NCBI GenBank assembly: GCA_020249465.1
Contig: JADCFP010000005.1
Coordinates: 1-64,000 of the forward strand
Reading direction: 5' to 3'
Length of the DNA stretch: 64,000 nt
From: Roseomonas sp.
GTDB lineage: Bacteria; Pseudomonadota; Alphaproteobacteria; Acetobacterales; Acetobacteraceae
In this document: in pieces, positions 45,460-54,945 of the stretch
Numbering within the stretch: the first letter of the stretch is position 1
Layout of the letters: the number at the start of each line of letters is the position of its first letter
Translations under genes and position numbers: made by a program
Notes under the pieces: model-generated
What the model was told of the DNA's origin: nothing
What the model saw: only the letters and a program-made list of their open reading frames with translations
Databases searched by the model: none

Positions 45460-46242
45460 ATGTCCCTATTCGATATGACCGGCAAGGTGGCCGTGGTTAC
45501 CGGCGGCAGCCGCGGCATTGGCCGGGCGATTTGCGAAAGAATGGCCGAACATGGCGCCAAGGTGGTGGTATCATCCCGCAAGCTGGATGCCTGCCAGGAG
45601 GTGGTGGAGGCCATCAAGGCCAAGGGCGGGGACGCCATGGCCATAGCCTGCAATATCGGGCGCAAGAATGAATGTCAGGCGTTGATAGACCAGACCATCG
45701 CCGCCTGGGGCCAAGTGGATATCATGGTCTGCAATGCGGCGATCAACCCGCATTTCGGCCCTGCCATGACCATGCCGGATGAGATTTTTGATAAAATCAT
45801 GGCGTCCAATATCAAATCCAACCTGTGGCTTTCGCATATGACCGCGCCGGGCATGGCGGAACGGGGTGGCGGTGCCATCATCATCATCTCATCCATTGGC
45901 GGTTTTCGCGGTTCCCCGGTGCTGGGCGCCTATGCCATTTCCAAGGCGGCCGATATGCAATTGGTGCGGAACCTCGCGGTGGAATGGGGGCCGAAAAACG
46001 TGCGCGCCAATGCCATCGCGCCCGGCCTGGTGCGGACAGATTTCGCCCGCGCGCTATGGGAAGACCCTGGCATTTACGCCAAGCGCACCAAGGACACGCC
46101 GCTCAAGCGCATTGGGGAGCCCGATGAAATCGCGGGGGCGGCGGTGTTTTTGGGCTCCGCCGCCGGGTCCTTCATGACCGGGCAGACGATAGTGATTGAT
46201 GGCGGTGTGCTGGCCGGCACACCCAGCCGTTCGGATGATTGA
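45460..46242 (+). CDS. SDR family oxidoreductase (DHRS4-like)
   Basis: The 260-residue short-chain dehydrogenase has the nucleotide-binding VVTGGSRGIGRAICERM, NAAINPHFGP, the catalytic Ser in IIISSIGGFRGS and the Tyr-x3-Lys YAISK, and the C-terminal GQTIVIDGG. The SRKLD stretch after the second strand favours NADP(H). It is divergent from the beta-oxidation operon across 145 bp, suggesting shared control. A GGAGG-type Shine-Dalgarno sits 9 nt before ATG 45460. Substrate unknown. Confidence 0.88.
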   Translation: MSLFDMTGKVAVVTGGSRGIGRAICERMAEHGAKVVVSSRKLDACQEVVEAIKAKGGDAMAIACNIGRKNECQALIDQTIAAWGQVDIMVCNAAINPHFGPAMTMPDEIFDKIMASNIKSNLWLSHMTAPGMAERGGGAIIIISSIGGFRGSPVLGAYAISKAADMQLVRNLAVEWGPKNVRANAIAPGLVRTDFARALWEDPGIYAKRTKDTPLKRIGEPDEIAGAAVFLGSAAGSFMTGQTIVIDGGVLAGTPSRSDD

Positions 46243-46263
46243 ATGGCGCTTGGTGCGCACCAC

Positions 46264-46291
46264 GGCGTGATCCCTATCGCGGGATCACGCC
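46264..46291. terminator. Perfect hairpin between SDR and acetyl-CoA synthetase genes
   Basis: GGCGTGATCCC (46264-46274) and GGGATCACGCC (46281-46291) form an 11-bp perfect stem with a 6-nt loop. It lies between convergent genes and could end transcription in both directions, though no T run follows on either side. Confidence 0.5.
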
Positions 46292-46302
46292 AAGCGCAGA
46301 AC

Positions 46303-46344
46303 TAAAGCGTGTCGCGTTCACCCGGGTTCACGCCACCCGCTCTA
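46303..46344. repeat. Imperfect palindromic element 1
   Basis: An imperfect dyad of about 42 bp is centred on CCCGGG (46321-46326): the left arm AAAGCGTGTCGCGTTCA is matched by the complement of TTCACGCCACCCGCTCT at about 11 of 17 positions. Its form resembles the dispersed palindromic repeats of alphaproteobacterial genomes. It is followed by a TTTTTTTT stretch at 46351-46358. Confidence 0.5.
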
Positions 46345-46369
46345 CCTCGTTTTTTTTCGAGCATCTTCA

Positions 46370-46397
46370 CACGTTCAGATGATTCCATCTGAACGTG
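46370..46397. repeat. Palindromic element 2 (perfect 12-bp arms)
   Basis: CACGTTCAGATG (46370-46381), a 4-nt loop ATTC and CATCTGAACGTG (46386-46397) form a perfect stem. A weaker outer pairing of GAGC (about 46359) with GCTC (about 46403) suggests a longer element. It sits just downstream of the acetyl-CoA synthetase stop codon and could also terminate that transcript. Confidence 0.6.
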
Positions 46398-46414
46398 ATC
46401 TGCTCTCAAGAACT

Positions 46415-48346
46415 TTACCGGACCCTATTCGCCACAAGCTCATCCACCACCGCGGGGTCAGCCAGCGTGCTGGTATCCCCCAGCCCATCCACTTCATTCG
46501 CTGCGATCTTGCGCAGGATCCGACGCATGATCTTGCCGGAACGGGTTTTGGGCAGGCCGGGCGCCCATTGAATGGCATCCGGTGTCGCGATGGGGCCGAT
46601 TTCCTTGCGCACCCAGGCGACCAATTCCTTGCGCAGCACATCCGTGGCCTCAACACCGGCCTTCAGCGTGACATAGGCGTAAATGCCCTGGCCCTTGATG
46701 TCATGCGGCATGCCAACCACCGCGGCTTCCGCAACCGCTGGGTTCGCGACCAGCGCGCTTTCAATTTCAGCCGTGCCCATGCGGTGGCCCGCCACGTTGA
46801 TCACGTCATCCACACGGCCCGTGATCCAGTAATAGCCATCGGCATCACGCCGCGCGCCATCGCCGGTGAAATACATGCCCTTGAAGGTGGAAAAATAGGT
46901 CTGCACGAAACGTTCATGATCGCCATAAACCGTGCGCATCTGCCCCGGCCAGCTATCCAGGATAACCAGATTGCCCTCGGTCGCGCCTTCCAACAACTTG
47001 CCCTCACCATCCACCAGCGCGGGCTTCACACCGGGCAGCGGAAGCGTGGCCGAGCCCGGTTTTTGCGCGACCGCCCCCGGCAGGGGCGAGATCAGAATGC
47101 CGCCGGTTTCCGTCTGCCACCAGGTATCCACAATCGGGCAGCGGGAATCACCCACCACGCGATAATACCAAAGCCAGGCTTCGGGATTGATCGGCTCACC
47201 CACGCTGCCCAAAATCCGCAGGCTGGAACGATCATGCTTTTTCACGGGGCCTTCGCCATCGCGCATCAGGGCACGGATCGCGGTGGGTGCGGTGTAGAAG
47301 ATATTCACCTTGTGCTTCGCGACCACCTGCCAGAAGCGCCCGGAATCCGGCCAGCTTGGCACGCCTTCAAACATCAGCGTGGTCGCGCCATTCGCGAGAG
47401 GACCATAGACAATATAGCTATGCCCGGTCACCCAGCCGACATCGGCGGTGCACCAGTAGATTTCGCCATCGCGGTAATCGAAAACTTTTTCATGCGTATA
47501 GGAAGCCCAGACCATATAACCGCCGGTGGTGTGCAGAACGCCCTTCGGCTTGCCCGTACTGCCCGAAGTGTAAAGGATGAAAAGCGGGTCTTCCGCGCCC
47601 ATCGGTTCGGGCTCACAAGTCTCAGGCTGGCCGGCGGTGATCGCATCCCACCAATGATCGCGGCCGGACATCATCTCAACATTGCCGCCGGTATTGCGCG
47701 CGACAATCACGTGTTTGATGGAAGGGCAGGTCAGCAGCGCTTCATCCGCATTCACCTTCAGCGGCACGCGCCGCCCGCCGCGCCGGCCTTCATCGGCGGT
47801 AATCAGCATGACGCATTCGGAATCCTGAATGCGGGACGCGAGGCTATCGGGTGAAAACCCACCAAACACGATGGAATGAACAGCACCAACGCGCGCGCAG
47901 GCCAGCATGGCAACCGCCGCTTCCACAATCATCGGCAGATAGATGCAAACGCGATCGCCCTTCTTCACCCCAAGCTTGCGCATGGCATTGGCCAATTTGC
48001 AGACGCGCGCATGCAATTCGCGATAGGTTACCTTGGCATCCGCAGCCGGGTCATCGCCTTCCCACAGGATCGCCACTTGATCGCCACGCGTCGCCAAATG
48101 CCGATCAAGGCAGGAAACCGAGGCATTGAGCACCCCATCCTCAAACCACTTGATCGAAACATTGCCGTTGAAATCGGTGTTCTTGATTTTCGTCGGCGCC
48201 TTCATCCAGGTGAGGCGGCCTGCTTCCGCGCGCCAGAAGGCTTCGGGGTCTTTCGTTGCCGCGTCATACATGGCCGCGCGCTGCGCTTCGGTCACTCGCG
48301 CCTTGGCGACAATTTCGGGTTTCAGCGCGATCAATTCATCAGCCAT
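46415..48346 (-). CDS. acs: Acetyl-CoA synthetase (acetate-CoA ligase)
   Basis: Acs activates acetate through acetyl-AMP to acetyl-CoA. The 643-residue product shows the AMP-forming family core: [20 protein letters not shown] (P-loop), [57 protein letters not shown] (hinge), and the C-terminal [14 protein letters not shown] containing the lysine that acetylation inhibits. The start ATG 48346 has GGGGGAGGA upstream. It converges on the SDR gene, with palindromic sequences in between. Confidence 0.95.
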   Translation of the reverse strand: MADELIALKPEIVAKARVTEAQRAAMYDAATKDPEAFWRAEAGRLTWMKAPTKIKNTDFNGNVSIKWFEDGVLNASVSCLDRHLATRGDQVAILWEGDDPAADAKVTYRELHARVCKLANAMRKLGVKKGDRVCIYLPMIVEAAVAMLACARVGAVHSIVFGGFSPDSLASRIQDSECVMLITADEGRRGGRRVPLKVNADEALLTCPSIKHVIVARNTGGNVEMMSGRDHWWDAITAGQPETCEPEPMGAEDPLFILYTSGSTGKPKGVLHTTGGYMVWASYTHEKVFDYRDGEIYWCTADVGWVTGHSYIVYGPLANGATTLMFEGVPSWPDSGRFWQVVAKHKVNIFYTAPTAIRALMRDGEGPVKKHDRSSLRILGSVGEPINPEAWLWYYRVVGDSRCPIVDTWWQTETGGILISPLPGAVAQKPGSATLPLPGVKPALVDGEGKLLEGATEGNLVILDSWPGQMRTVYGDHERFVQTYFSTFKGMYFTGDGARRDADGYYWITGRVDDVINVAGHRMGTAEIESALVANPAVAEAAVVGMPHDIKGQGIYAYVTLKAGVEATDVLRKELVAWVRKEIGPIATPDAIQWAPGLPKTRSGKIMRRILRKIAANEVDGLGDTSTLADPAVVDELVANRVR

Positions 48347-48440
48347 GCCTGGGTCCTCCCCCTGTTTGGGTCTTGCTATCGGGGGGAATGTGCGTCCGGG
48401 CTTTGCGAAACGTCAATCTTTACGGGCCGGGGTAGCGCCG

Positions 48441-48476
48441 GAAAAGAAAAAGGCCCGCCTTTTTGGTGCGGGCCTT
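48441..48476 (-). terminator. Intrinsic terminator downstream of the small exported protein gene
   Basis: On the minus strand, AAGGCCCGC and GCGGGCCTT (48450-48458 and 48468-48476 on the plus strand) form a perfect 9-bp stem with a 9-nt loop, followed by TTTCTTTTC. The location, 50 nt after the stop at 48527, fits termination of that gene. Confidence 0.75.
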
Positions 48477-48526
48477 CTGCTGGCCGGCGGGCGGGGGCGC
48501 ATCCGCCCGCCGGTTTGGCTGTTTCG

Positions 48527-48766
48527 TCAGCGGGTTGCACCGCCCGAGGGCGCGGCCGGGGTCACCGCGCGGACCCGTTCATTGCCCTGATGGCCGCGAA
48601 CCTGGCCATGAGTGGCATCGCCGGGCTTGGCAGCAGCCGGTGCCTGTGCGGCGGGGCGGCTGCCCTGGACGGGGGCGGTGCTGGCCGTCCCCTGGGCGAG
48701 TGCCGCGCCCGTCAGCGCGAAAGCAAGGCCGGTGGCGAGAAGTGAGGTCTTCGTCATGTAGCGCAT
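48527..48766 (-). CDS. Small exported hypothetical protein
   Basis: The 79-residue product has a convincing signal peptide (TKTSLLATGLAFALTGAALAQ) and a mature part of about 55 residues rich in alanine, proline, glycine and glutamine, without cysteines. It has no recognised domain. AGGAGGA at 6-nt spacing before ATG 48766, and an intrinsic terminator after the stop, both indicate a real single-gene transcript. The function is unknown; an envelope or matrix role is only a guess from composition. Confidence 0.65.
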   Translation of the reverse strand: MRYMTKTSLLATGLAFALTGAALAQGTASTAPVQGSRPAAQAPAAAKPGDATHGQVRGHQGNERVRAVTPAAPSGGATR

Positions 48767-48907
48767 CTTGTCCTCCTATGTTGAACTGTGCGCATGGACA
48801 TATGACCCCGCCGTCAAGGCGGCCTTGCGACGAAGGCAAGGTATTTTCAGGACTTTTGAGGCGGCGCCGTGGCGGGCGTGGCGGGATTGCGGCGGAGGAT
48901 AACCCTA

Positions 48908-50014
48908 TCAGTTGCGCGGCAGGCGGGCCGCGCTGGGTGCGTCCGGGTTCTGCGCGCGATGGCGCAGCAAATGATCCGCCAGCACCAGCGCCATCATTGC
49001 TTCCCCAACCGGAACCGCGCGGATACCGACGCAGGGGTCGTGCCGGCCCTTGGTGATGATCTCCACATCCTGCCCCAAGCGATCAACGCCAAGCCGGGGT
49101 TCCAGGATCGAACTTGTGGGCTTCACCGCAAACCGCGCCACAATCGGCTGACCAGTGCTGATCCCGCCCAAAACGCCGCCAGCATGATTGGCCTGGAAGG
49201 CAACCACGCCGCCCTCGGCCATGCGCATCTCATCTGCATTGGCAGTGCCGGTCAGGGCAGCGGCGGCAAAGCCATCGCCGATCTCAACGCCTTTGACGGC
49301 ATTGATGCCCATGAGCCCGCCGGCCAAATCCGCATCCAGCTTGCCGTAAATAGGCGCGCCCAGGCCGGGGGGCACGCCTTCGGCCACAATTTCAATCACC
49401 GCGCCCACTGAATTGCCGGATTTGCGCAGCGCGAGCAGTTGTTCTTCCCAGCGCGCCGCGGCAGCGCGGTCCGGGCAGAAAAAATCATTTTCCTCGACCG
49501 CCGCCCAATCCCAATTGGCGCGGTCCACCGCATCGCCACCCATGGCAACGAGCGCCCCTCTGATGCGCACGCCATCGCCCAGCACCTTGCGCGCAATGGC
49601 GCCGGCGGCAACGCGCATCGCGGTCTCCCGTGCGCTGGAACGCCCGCCGCCGCGGTAATCGCGAATGCCATATTTCAGTTCATAGGCAATATCGGCATGG
49701 CCGGGGCGAAAGCGATCCTTGATTTCCCCGTAATCCTTGCTGCGCTGGTCGGTATTTTCGATCATGAGCGCAATGGGTGTGCCGGTGGTCTGGCCTTCAA
49801 AGACGCCAGACAGAATCCGCACCTGATCCGCTTCCTGGCGTTGCGTCACGAATTTGGATTGGCCTGGCCGGCGCCGATCCAGGAAGGGCTGGATATCGGC
49901 TTCCGAAAGCGTCAGGCGTGGCGGCGCGCCATCCACCACGCAGCCAATCGCCGGCCCATGGCTTTCGCCCCAGGTGGTGACGCGGAAAAGATGGCCGAAA
50001 CTGTTATGCGACAT
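48908..50014 (-). CDS. aroC: Chorismate synthase
   Basis: AroC converts 5-enolpyruvylshikimate 3-phosphate to chorismate, using reduced FMN. The 368-residue product has the three family signatures: [17 protein letters not shown] at the N terminus, [20 protein letters not shown] in the middle, and near the end the [20 protein letters not shown] stretch. ATG 50014 ([10 protein letters not shown]) matches the family start; the frame is open to 50113 but that region carries a palindromic element. The gene stands alone. Confidence 0.95.
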   Translation of the reverse strand: MSHNSFGHLFRVTTWGESHGPAIGCVVDGAPPRLTLSEADIQPFLDRRRPGQSKFVTQRQEADQVRILSGVFEGQTTGTPIALMIENTDQRSKDYGEIKDRFRPGHADIAYELKYGIRDYRGGGRSSARETAMRVAAGAIARKVLGDGVRIRGALVAMGGDAVDRANWDWAAVEENDFFCPDRAAAARWEEQLLALRKSGNSVGAVIEIVAEGVPPGLGAPIYGKLDADLAGGLMGINAVKGVEIGDGFAAAALTGTANADEMRMAEGGVVAFQANHAGGVLGGISTGQPIVARFAVKPTSSILEPRLGVDRLGQDVEIITKGRHDPCVGIRAVPVGEAMMALVLADHLLRHRAQNPDAPSAARLPRN

Positions 50015-50060
50015 GGCGCATGGGTCTATCCCGCCCCCTGGCCCGCGACAAGCGCCCCTA

Positions 50061-50110
50061 GTGGTCCGATCGCCGCTGTCGGTTTCCGACAGCGGCGTGA
50101 ATCGGCCCAC
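50061..50110. repeat. 50-bp near-perfect palindrome
   Basis: CGCCGCTGTCGG (50071-50082), TTT, CCGACAGCGGCG (50086-50097) form a perfect 12-bp stem. Outside it, GTGGTCCGAT (50061-50070) pairs with ATCGGCCCAC (50101-50110) at 9 of 10 positions. It lies between the ThDP enzyme gene (which ends at 50177) and aroC. It may be a dispersed palindrome or a terminator for the gene above it. Confidence 0.6.
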
Positions 50111-50176
50111 CAAATATACGGCTAGTGGTGCGCGGGGGCTTTTTGGGCAGGGGATAGGTCAGCATGAATCGCACCA

Positions 50177-51790
50177 CTACTTCGGTAGCACCGCCTGCAA
50201 GGATGTCCGCACATGGATCGCCGCCGGGCCGGGTGCCGCGAGTGCTTGCGCGAGCTTCGGCATATCCGCATCGGTTTCAATGCGCGTCACCGGCACCCGA
50301 AACGCCGCGCACCAGGCGGCGAAATCAGGGTTTTCCAGGCTGGTGCCACTGACGCGGCCCGGATGGGCGCGTTCCTGATGGATGCGGATGGAAGCATAGG
50401 ACCCATTATCGGACAGGATCATCTTGAGCGGCACGCCACGCGCCACCGCCACGGCAAATTCCCCGCCCGTCATCAGCGCGCCGCCATCACCGACCAGCGC
50501 AATCACCTGCCGATCAGGATGGCGCAGCGCTGCCGCCACGCCAGCGGGCACGCCAAAACCCATGGAGCCAGCAACAGGCGCCAGCAATCGGCGCGGCGAA
50601 ACCCAGGCGATCTTGCGATAAAACGGCGCGCCAAAAGTGCCGGCATCCAGCGCAATCATCGCATCCGGTGCGGCGATTTCGCCGATCAGCTTCGCGATCC
50701 GCGCGAAGGCGACGCCATCATTATGCGTGGTTGGCGCCACTCGGGCATCAGCAGTTTGCAGATCACGCAGCTTTTTCGCCCAGGCGCCGCGCGCGGCGGG
50801 TGCCGCCGGTTTTTCCGCGCCAAGTGCGGCCAGCACGGCGCGCGCATCAGCGGCCACCGCAAGTTCGGCGGGGAAATGCCAACCCAGGAAGCGCGGTTCC
50901 GCGCAGATATGCGCAAGGCGCTGACTGGGTGCGGGCCAAGTCCAACCCTGCGTAGTGATATCGGTCAGCCGCGTGCCGAGTGCCACCACCAGATCCGCAT
51001 CGGCAAAAGCAGCGCGCTGCGGATCCGGGTTACGCAGGCCAAGATCACCCGCATAAAGCGCGTGATCATTCGGAAAAAGATCCTGCCGGCGGAAGGAAAC
51101 CGCGACCGGGGTCTGCCAGGCCTCGGCAAAGGCCAGCAGCGCTTCGCGCCCGCCCGGCGTGTCAAGCGCATGCCCCGCCAGGATGATCGGGCGTTCCGCA
51201 CTGCGCAGCATGGCGGCGAGCCGTGCGACATCGGCCGGCGCGGGCTGCGCCGGTGCGGCGATGGTGGAAGGCGGGATGGCGGCGGCGCAGGGTTCGGCCA
51301 GCACATCTTCCGGCAAGCTGAGCACCACCGGCCCCGGCACGCCTTGCATCGCCATGGCATAGGCGCGCGCGATCAATTCCGGCACTTGATCCGCGCTGGT
51401 TGCCTCGCCCACCCATTTCGCGATGCCGCCGAACATGCGGGCATAGTCAATTTCCTGGAAGGCATTGCGGCGCAGATCGCGCTTTTCCACCTGCCCGATC
51501 AGGAGGATCATCGGCACCGCATCCTGTTCCGCCGTATGCAGCGCGATGGAGGCATTGCAGGCGCCGGGGCCCCGTGAGACCAGCACCACGCCGGGCTTGC
51601 CGGTCATTTTGCCATCAGCCACCGCCATGAAGCCGGCGCCGCCTTCGCTGCGGCAGGTTACAAGGTCCATGCGCGGATGGGCATGGAGCGCATCAAGCAG
51701 CGCGATGTAGCTTTCGCCAGGCACGCAAAAGGCCCGGTCAATGCCCTGGGCAGCGAGGAATTCAATCAGGGCTTCGGCAGCGGTTTTCAT
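50177..51790 (-). CDS. Thiamine diphosphate-dependent enzyme (acetolactate synthase-like)
   Basis: The 537-residue product has the three-domain ThDP architecture: N-terminal Pyr domain with FCVPGESYIALLDAL (catalytic Glu) and GPGACNASIALHTAEQDAVP, a middle FAD/ADP-type domain, and a C-terminal PP domain with LVGDGGALMTGGEFAVAV ending in the ILSDNGSY Asn (GDG-N motif). It resembles IlvB-like catabolic enzymes more than the anabolic synthase, which would be followed by ilvN. The substrate is unknown. ATG 51790 has GAAGGA upstream. It diverges from a Bug-type binding protein gene, hinting at coupled uptake. Confidence 0.8.
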   Translation of the reverse strand: MKTAAEALIEFLAAQGIDRAFCVPGESYIALLDALHAHPRMDLVTCRSEGGAGFMAVADGKMTGKPGVVLVSRGPGACNASIALHTAEQDAVPMILLIGQVEKRDLRRNAFQEIDYARMFGGIAKWVGEATSADQVPELIARAYAMAMQGVPGPVVLSLPEDVLAEPCAAAIPPSTIAAPAQPAPADVARLAAMLRSAERPIILAGHALDTPGGREALLAFAEAWQTPVAVSFRRQDLFPNDHALYAGDLGLRNPDPQRAAFADADLVVALGTRLTDITTQGWTWPAPSQRLAHICAEPRFLGWHFPAELAVAADARAVLAALGAEKPAAPAARGAWAKKLRDLQTADARVAPTTHNDGVAFARIAKLIGEIAAPDAMIALDAGTFGAPFYRKIAWVSPRRLLAPVAGSMGFGVPAGVAAALRHPDRQVIALVGDGGALMTGGEFAVAVARGVPLKMILSDNGSYASIRIHQERAHPGRVSGTSLENPDFAAWCAAFRVPVTRIETDADMPKLAQALAAPGPAAIHVRTSLQAVLPK

Positions 51791-51913
51791 GAGTGCGATC
51801 CTTCCTGGGACCACGCATAACCCGCCCCCGACGGATGATCCATGGCACCAGGGCGGAAAATCTGTATAAGCCTGCCTCAAGGGAAGTATTCCAACCGGGA
51901 AGGACGCCATTTT

Positions 51914-52894
51914 ATGCAGCTTAATCGACGCGCCGCTTTGGCGCTTGCGCTCGCCACACCTGCTTTTGCTTCAGCCCGCGCCCAGGGTTCCTGGCGGCCG
52001 GATCGGCCAATGCGCGTGATTGTGCCCTTTGCCCCTGGCGGAGCGACCGATGTGGTGGCGCGGCTGGTTTCAGATGCGGCTTCGCAGATGCTCGGGCAGA
52101 ATATCGTGATCGAAAACCGCGCCGGAGGTGCCGCGGGGCTGATCGGGGCAGAGGCTTCCGCGAAAGCCGCGCCAGATGGCTACACCATCATGATCCATTC
52201 CAATGCGCATGTGATCGCACCAAGCCTGGTGGCGCGCATGCCGTATGATCCGATTGCGGATTTTGCGCCTGTTGCGCATCTGGGTCGCATTCCGCAGGTG
52301 CTGGTCATCAACCGCAGTATTCCGGCGACAGATATGCAGTCCCTGATTGTGTGGCTGCGCGCCAATTCGGGGAAGATCAATTTTGCCTCTGCTGGCATCG
52401 GCAGTGCTAATCACCTGACTTCCGAAGTCTTCCGCGCCGCGCTGCCGGATGTGGAAATGCAGATGGTGCAGTATCGCGGTGGCGGCCCCGCCATGGCGGC
52501 AGTAATTTCAGGCGAAGCCCATATGGCGGTGGACCCAACGGCTTCCGCCACTTCCCATATCCGCGCGGGTACAGTGCGCCCGATTGCCATTTCAGGGTCG
52601 CAGCGCGTGGCGAGCCTGCCAGAGATTCCGGCCGCCACCGAAGCCGGCTTGCCGGCCTGGTCCGGCGCGGCCTGGATTGGCGCCTTTGCGCCGGCACAAA
52701 CACCGCGCGGGATTGTCGAATCGCTCAACGTCACCTTCAACGCGGCGATGGAACGCATCAAACCACGGCTGGTTGACATCGGCATTGAGATTGAACCGCA
52801 ATATGCGTCTATCGCAGCCTTCAGCGCCTATGTACGCGAAGAATTGGCGCGCAGCGCTGCGGTACTGCGCGCCGCGGGCGTAAAGCCCGAATAG
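51914..52894 (+). CDS. Bug/TctC-family tripartite carboxylate transporter binding protein (orphan)
   Basis: The 326-residue periplasmic receptor has an N-terminal signal (MQLNRRAALALALATPAFAS) and the Bug core: RVIVPFAPGGATDVVARLVS, QNIVIENRAGGAAGLIGAE, DGYTIMIHSNAH, PYDPIADFAPVAHLG and GSANHLTSEVF. Bug proteins bind small carboxylates for TctAB or act as sensors. No TctA or TctB gene is adjacent. It diverges from the ThDP enzyme gene and ends 4 nt before the convergent DUF4139 gene stop. The ligand is not deducible. Confidence 0.9.
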   Translation: MQLNRRAALALALATPAFASARAQGSWRPDRPMRVIVPFAPGGATDVVARLVSDAASQMLGQNIVIENRAGGAAGLIGAEASAKAAPDGYTIMIHSNAHVIAPSLVARMPYDPIADFAPVAHLGRIPQVLVINRSIPATDMQSLIVWLRANSGKINFASAGIGSANHLTSEVFRAALPDVEMQMVQYRGGGPAMAAVISGEAHMAVDPTASATSHIRAGTVRPIAISGSQRVASLPEIPAATEAGLPAWSGAAWIGAFAPAQTPRGIVESLNVTFNAAMERIKPRLVDIGIEIEPQYASIAAFSAYVREELARSAAVLRAAGVKPE

Positions 52895-52898
52895 CGCT

Positions 52899-54890
52899 TT
52901 ACTCGCCCTGTTGCAGTAGCGCGATCACCGCGCGCTGCCAGACTTCAAAGGCGCGGCTTGAGGCAGCGCCTTTAGCTTCCGCCTCTCGGCTTGCGGCATT
53001 CAACCTTTGGCGCGCGGCCTGCTGCTCCCCGCCGGTGCGATCTTCCACCGCCTGACGGGCACGGATCAGCGCCTGATCGGCTGAACGCGCCTCCCGCGCT
53101 GCCAGGCGTGCCGCATCCAGCAAGATGCGGATTTGTTGCAGCGATGCGATGGTGGCGGCGAGTGCCTCGCGCCCCGGCACGGCGGGGCCGGTGCGCGCCA
53201 GAATTTCCTGCAATCTTTCAACGGAACCAGGCCCGCCTGGGATGCGGCGGACTGAGGCTTCCAGATCGAACTGCGCCGGTTGCAGCAGGTTGGGATCACC
53301 AAGCCCCTGATCCCAGAGTGCTACGTCCTGGCGCTGATCGCGTTCAAAGCCAAGCCGGATGGTCTTGGGCGCGGCATCCAACTGTGTTTCATGGCGCAGG
53401 CCGAACTCACCTTCCGCCGCCACCGGAAAACGCGGCGTGGCACCAGGGCGGCGCGGCAGGTCAATCACCATCACACCACGCGCGTTGCGCGGATCAATGG
53501 CAACAGCGGTTTCTTCGATGTGCTTCGATTCAATCGTGACGAAGCCGCGCCTTGGTGTGATACGCGTGATGTCATCGCGGCTGCTGCTTTGGCTTGAAAT
53601 GCGCAAGTCGCGATCACGCGCAAAAGCTATAAGGCGTTGATCGCCGGGCGATAGCGCGCGCAATTCCGCATCACCCAAAAAGCTTGGCGTATCCGGCCCG
53701 CCATAAACCGTAACCAGCCCATCGGGCAGAACGTGGTTTGACGTGTTACGGAAACGCAGGGCGTGCAAGGGACGTGTTGCCGCCAAATCCTGCACCCACC
53801 ACAGCCTTTCAGCAGGCAAGTTGAGATCAAGGAAGGGCAGGTTGGCGGTTTGGCCGCTGCGGATGGTGACAGGTTGTTCCAGGGTAAAGGCCACGCGCCC
53901 GGCAGCCGCTTCCGCCGCGACATTCACGGCGAGTGGCGCGGGTGCAGGTGCTGCTTCCGCACGCATGGCGGACCGCGCCATTGGGGCTGGTGCGGGCGGC
54001 GGCGCCATCATTGGTGCTGCCGCTGCTGCCATGGGCTGAGGCCCTGTGTCGGGTGTTACGCGAATGGCTTCCGCAATGCGCACCGGCAATTCGGGGCGCG
54101 GCACGGTGATGGGTTCGAAGATCGGCTGATGAAAAGCGGCCGCTTCATCGGACACCAGCGAAATCCTCACCCCTTCCCAATCACTGCCCGAGGCATTTTC
54201 CACCACGGCCCAGCCCATCAACCGCGCCTGCCCACCCGTTGCGCCTAACGCGGGCGCCATCAGCCGATAGGAAGGCTTCCAAAGTGGCGCGCCGGCAATA
54301 TAGATCACCGCCACCTGCCGCGCGCGATCAGACCTCAGTCGGATTTCGATGCGCCTTTCATCATCGCTGCGCGCCGCCGCGAGTGCTTCCGCCGCGCGTG
54401 CCACGCGCGCAGCCAGCGCCGGGTCAGTCAGCGTCACTTCATCGCCTGCCTTCAGCTGTACCGAAAGCAGACCGCGCGGCGCAATCAGCGAAAGCGTAAG
54501 CCCGGCCTCGGTCTCCGCTGCGGTCGCGATGCGCCCGCGCGCACCGGCGGCCTCGGCTTCCTGACCGCGCAAAGCATTCAAAAGGCTCGCACGATTTTCG
54601 AAATCCGTGGGGCGCAGCGGCAGGCCGCGAAATGCCTCATTCAACAAATCCCGCGCTGGCAGGCTGAGGCCCTCAACGCGGCCGGCGGGATCAAGGATCA
54701 TCAGCGATCGCAGCAGATCATCCACATCGCCAAGCGGGGCGCGAAACACCACCGGCGCATTCGCTGCGACTTCGCCGGCGCGTTCAATCTGCGCAATGCC
54801 GGCCGAGGAAAGTGTCACGCCGCGAATGGGCATTTCCGCTGCAATCGCCGCGGGGGCAATCAACGTGAGGGCAAGGCTGGTGCGACGCAT
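52899..54890 (-). CDS. DUF4139 domain-containing exported protein
   Basis: The 663-residue product has a signal peptide (MRRTSLALTLIAPAAIAAE) and a DUF4139 body, with VIYIAGAPLWKPSYRLMAPA, NASGSDWEGVRISLVSDEAA, a proline/alanine/methionine-rich linker (about 300-335), GFVTIESKHIEETAV and PGSVERLQEILART in the C-terminal part. The family is found in many bacteria and eukaryotes without a known function; members look like envelope-associated beta-rich proteins with a C-terminal coiled coil. It ends next to the Bug gene and is divergent from nothing, with the NTF2-like gene upstream on the same strand. Confidence 0.8.
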   Translation of the reverse strand: MRRTSLALTLIAPAAIAAEMPIRGVTLSSAGIAQIERAGEVAANAPVVFRAPLGDVDDLLRSLMILDPAGRVEGLSLPARDLLNEAFRGLPLRPTDFENRASLLNALRGQEAEAAGARGRIATAAETEAGLTLSLIAPRGLLSVQLKAGDEVTLTDPALAARVARAAEALAAARSDDERRIEIRLRSDRARQVAVIYIAGAPLWKPSYRLMAPALGATGGQARLMGWAVVENASGSDWEGVRISLVSDEAAAFHQPIFEPITVPRPELPVRIAEAIRVTPDTGPQPMAAAAAPMMAPPPAPAPMARSAMRAEAAPAPAPLAVNVAAEAAAGRVAFTLEQPVTIRSGQTANLPFLDLNLPAERLWWVQDLAATRPLHALRFRNTSNHVLPDGLVTVYGGPDTPSFLGDAELRALSPGDQRLIAFARDRDLRISSQSSSRDDITRITPRRGFVTIESKHIEETAVAIDPRNARGVMVIDLPRRPGATPRFPVAAEGEFGLRHETQLDAAPKTIRLGFERDQRQDVALWDQGLGDPNLLQPAQFDLEASVRRIPGGPGSVERLQEILARTGPAVPGREALAATIASLQQIRILLDAARLAAREARSADQALIRARQAVEDRTGGEQQAARQRLNAASREAEAKGAASSRAFEVWQRAVIALLQQGE

Positions 54891-54945
54891 GGGCTTGGCT
54901 CCGGCAGACGAGGCGCTGAATTCTGCCTCTGCCAAAAAGGCGAAT

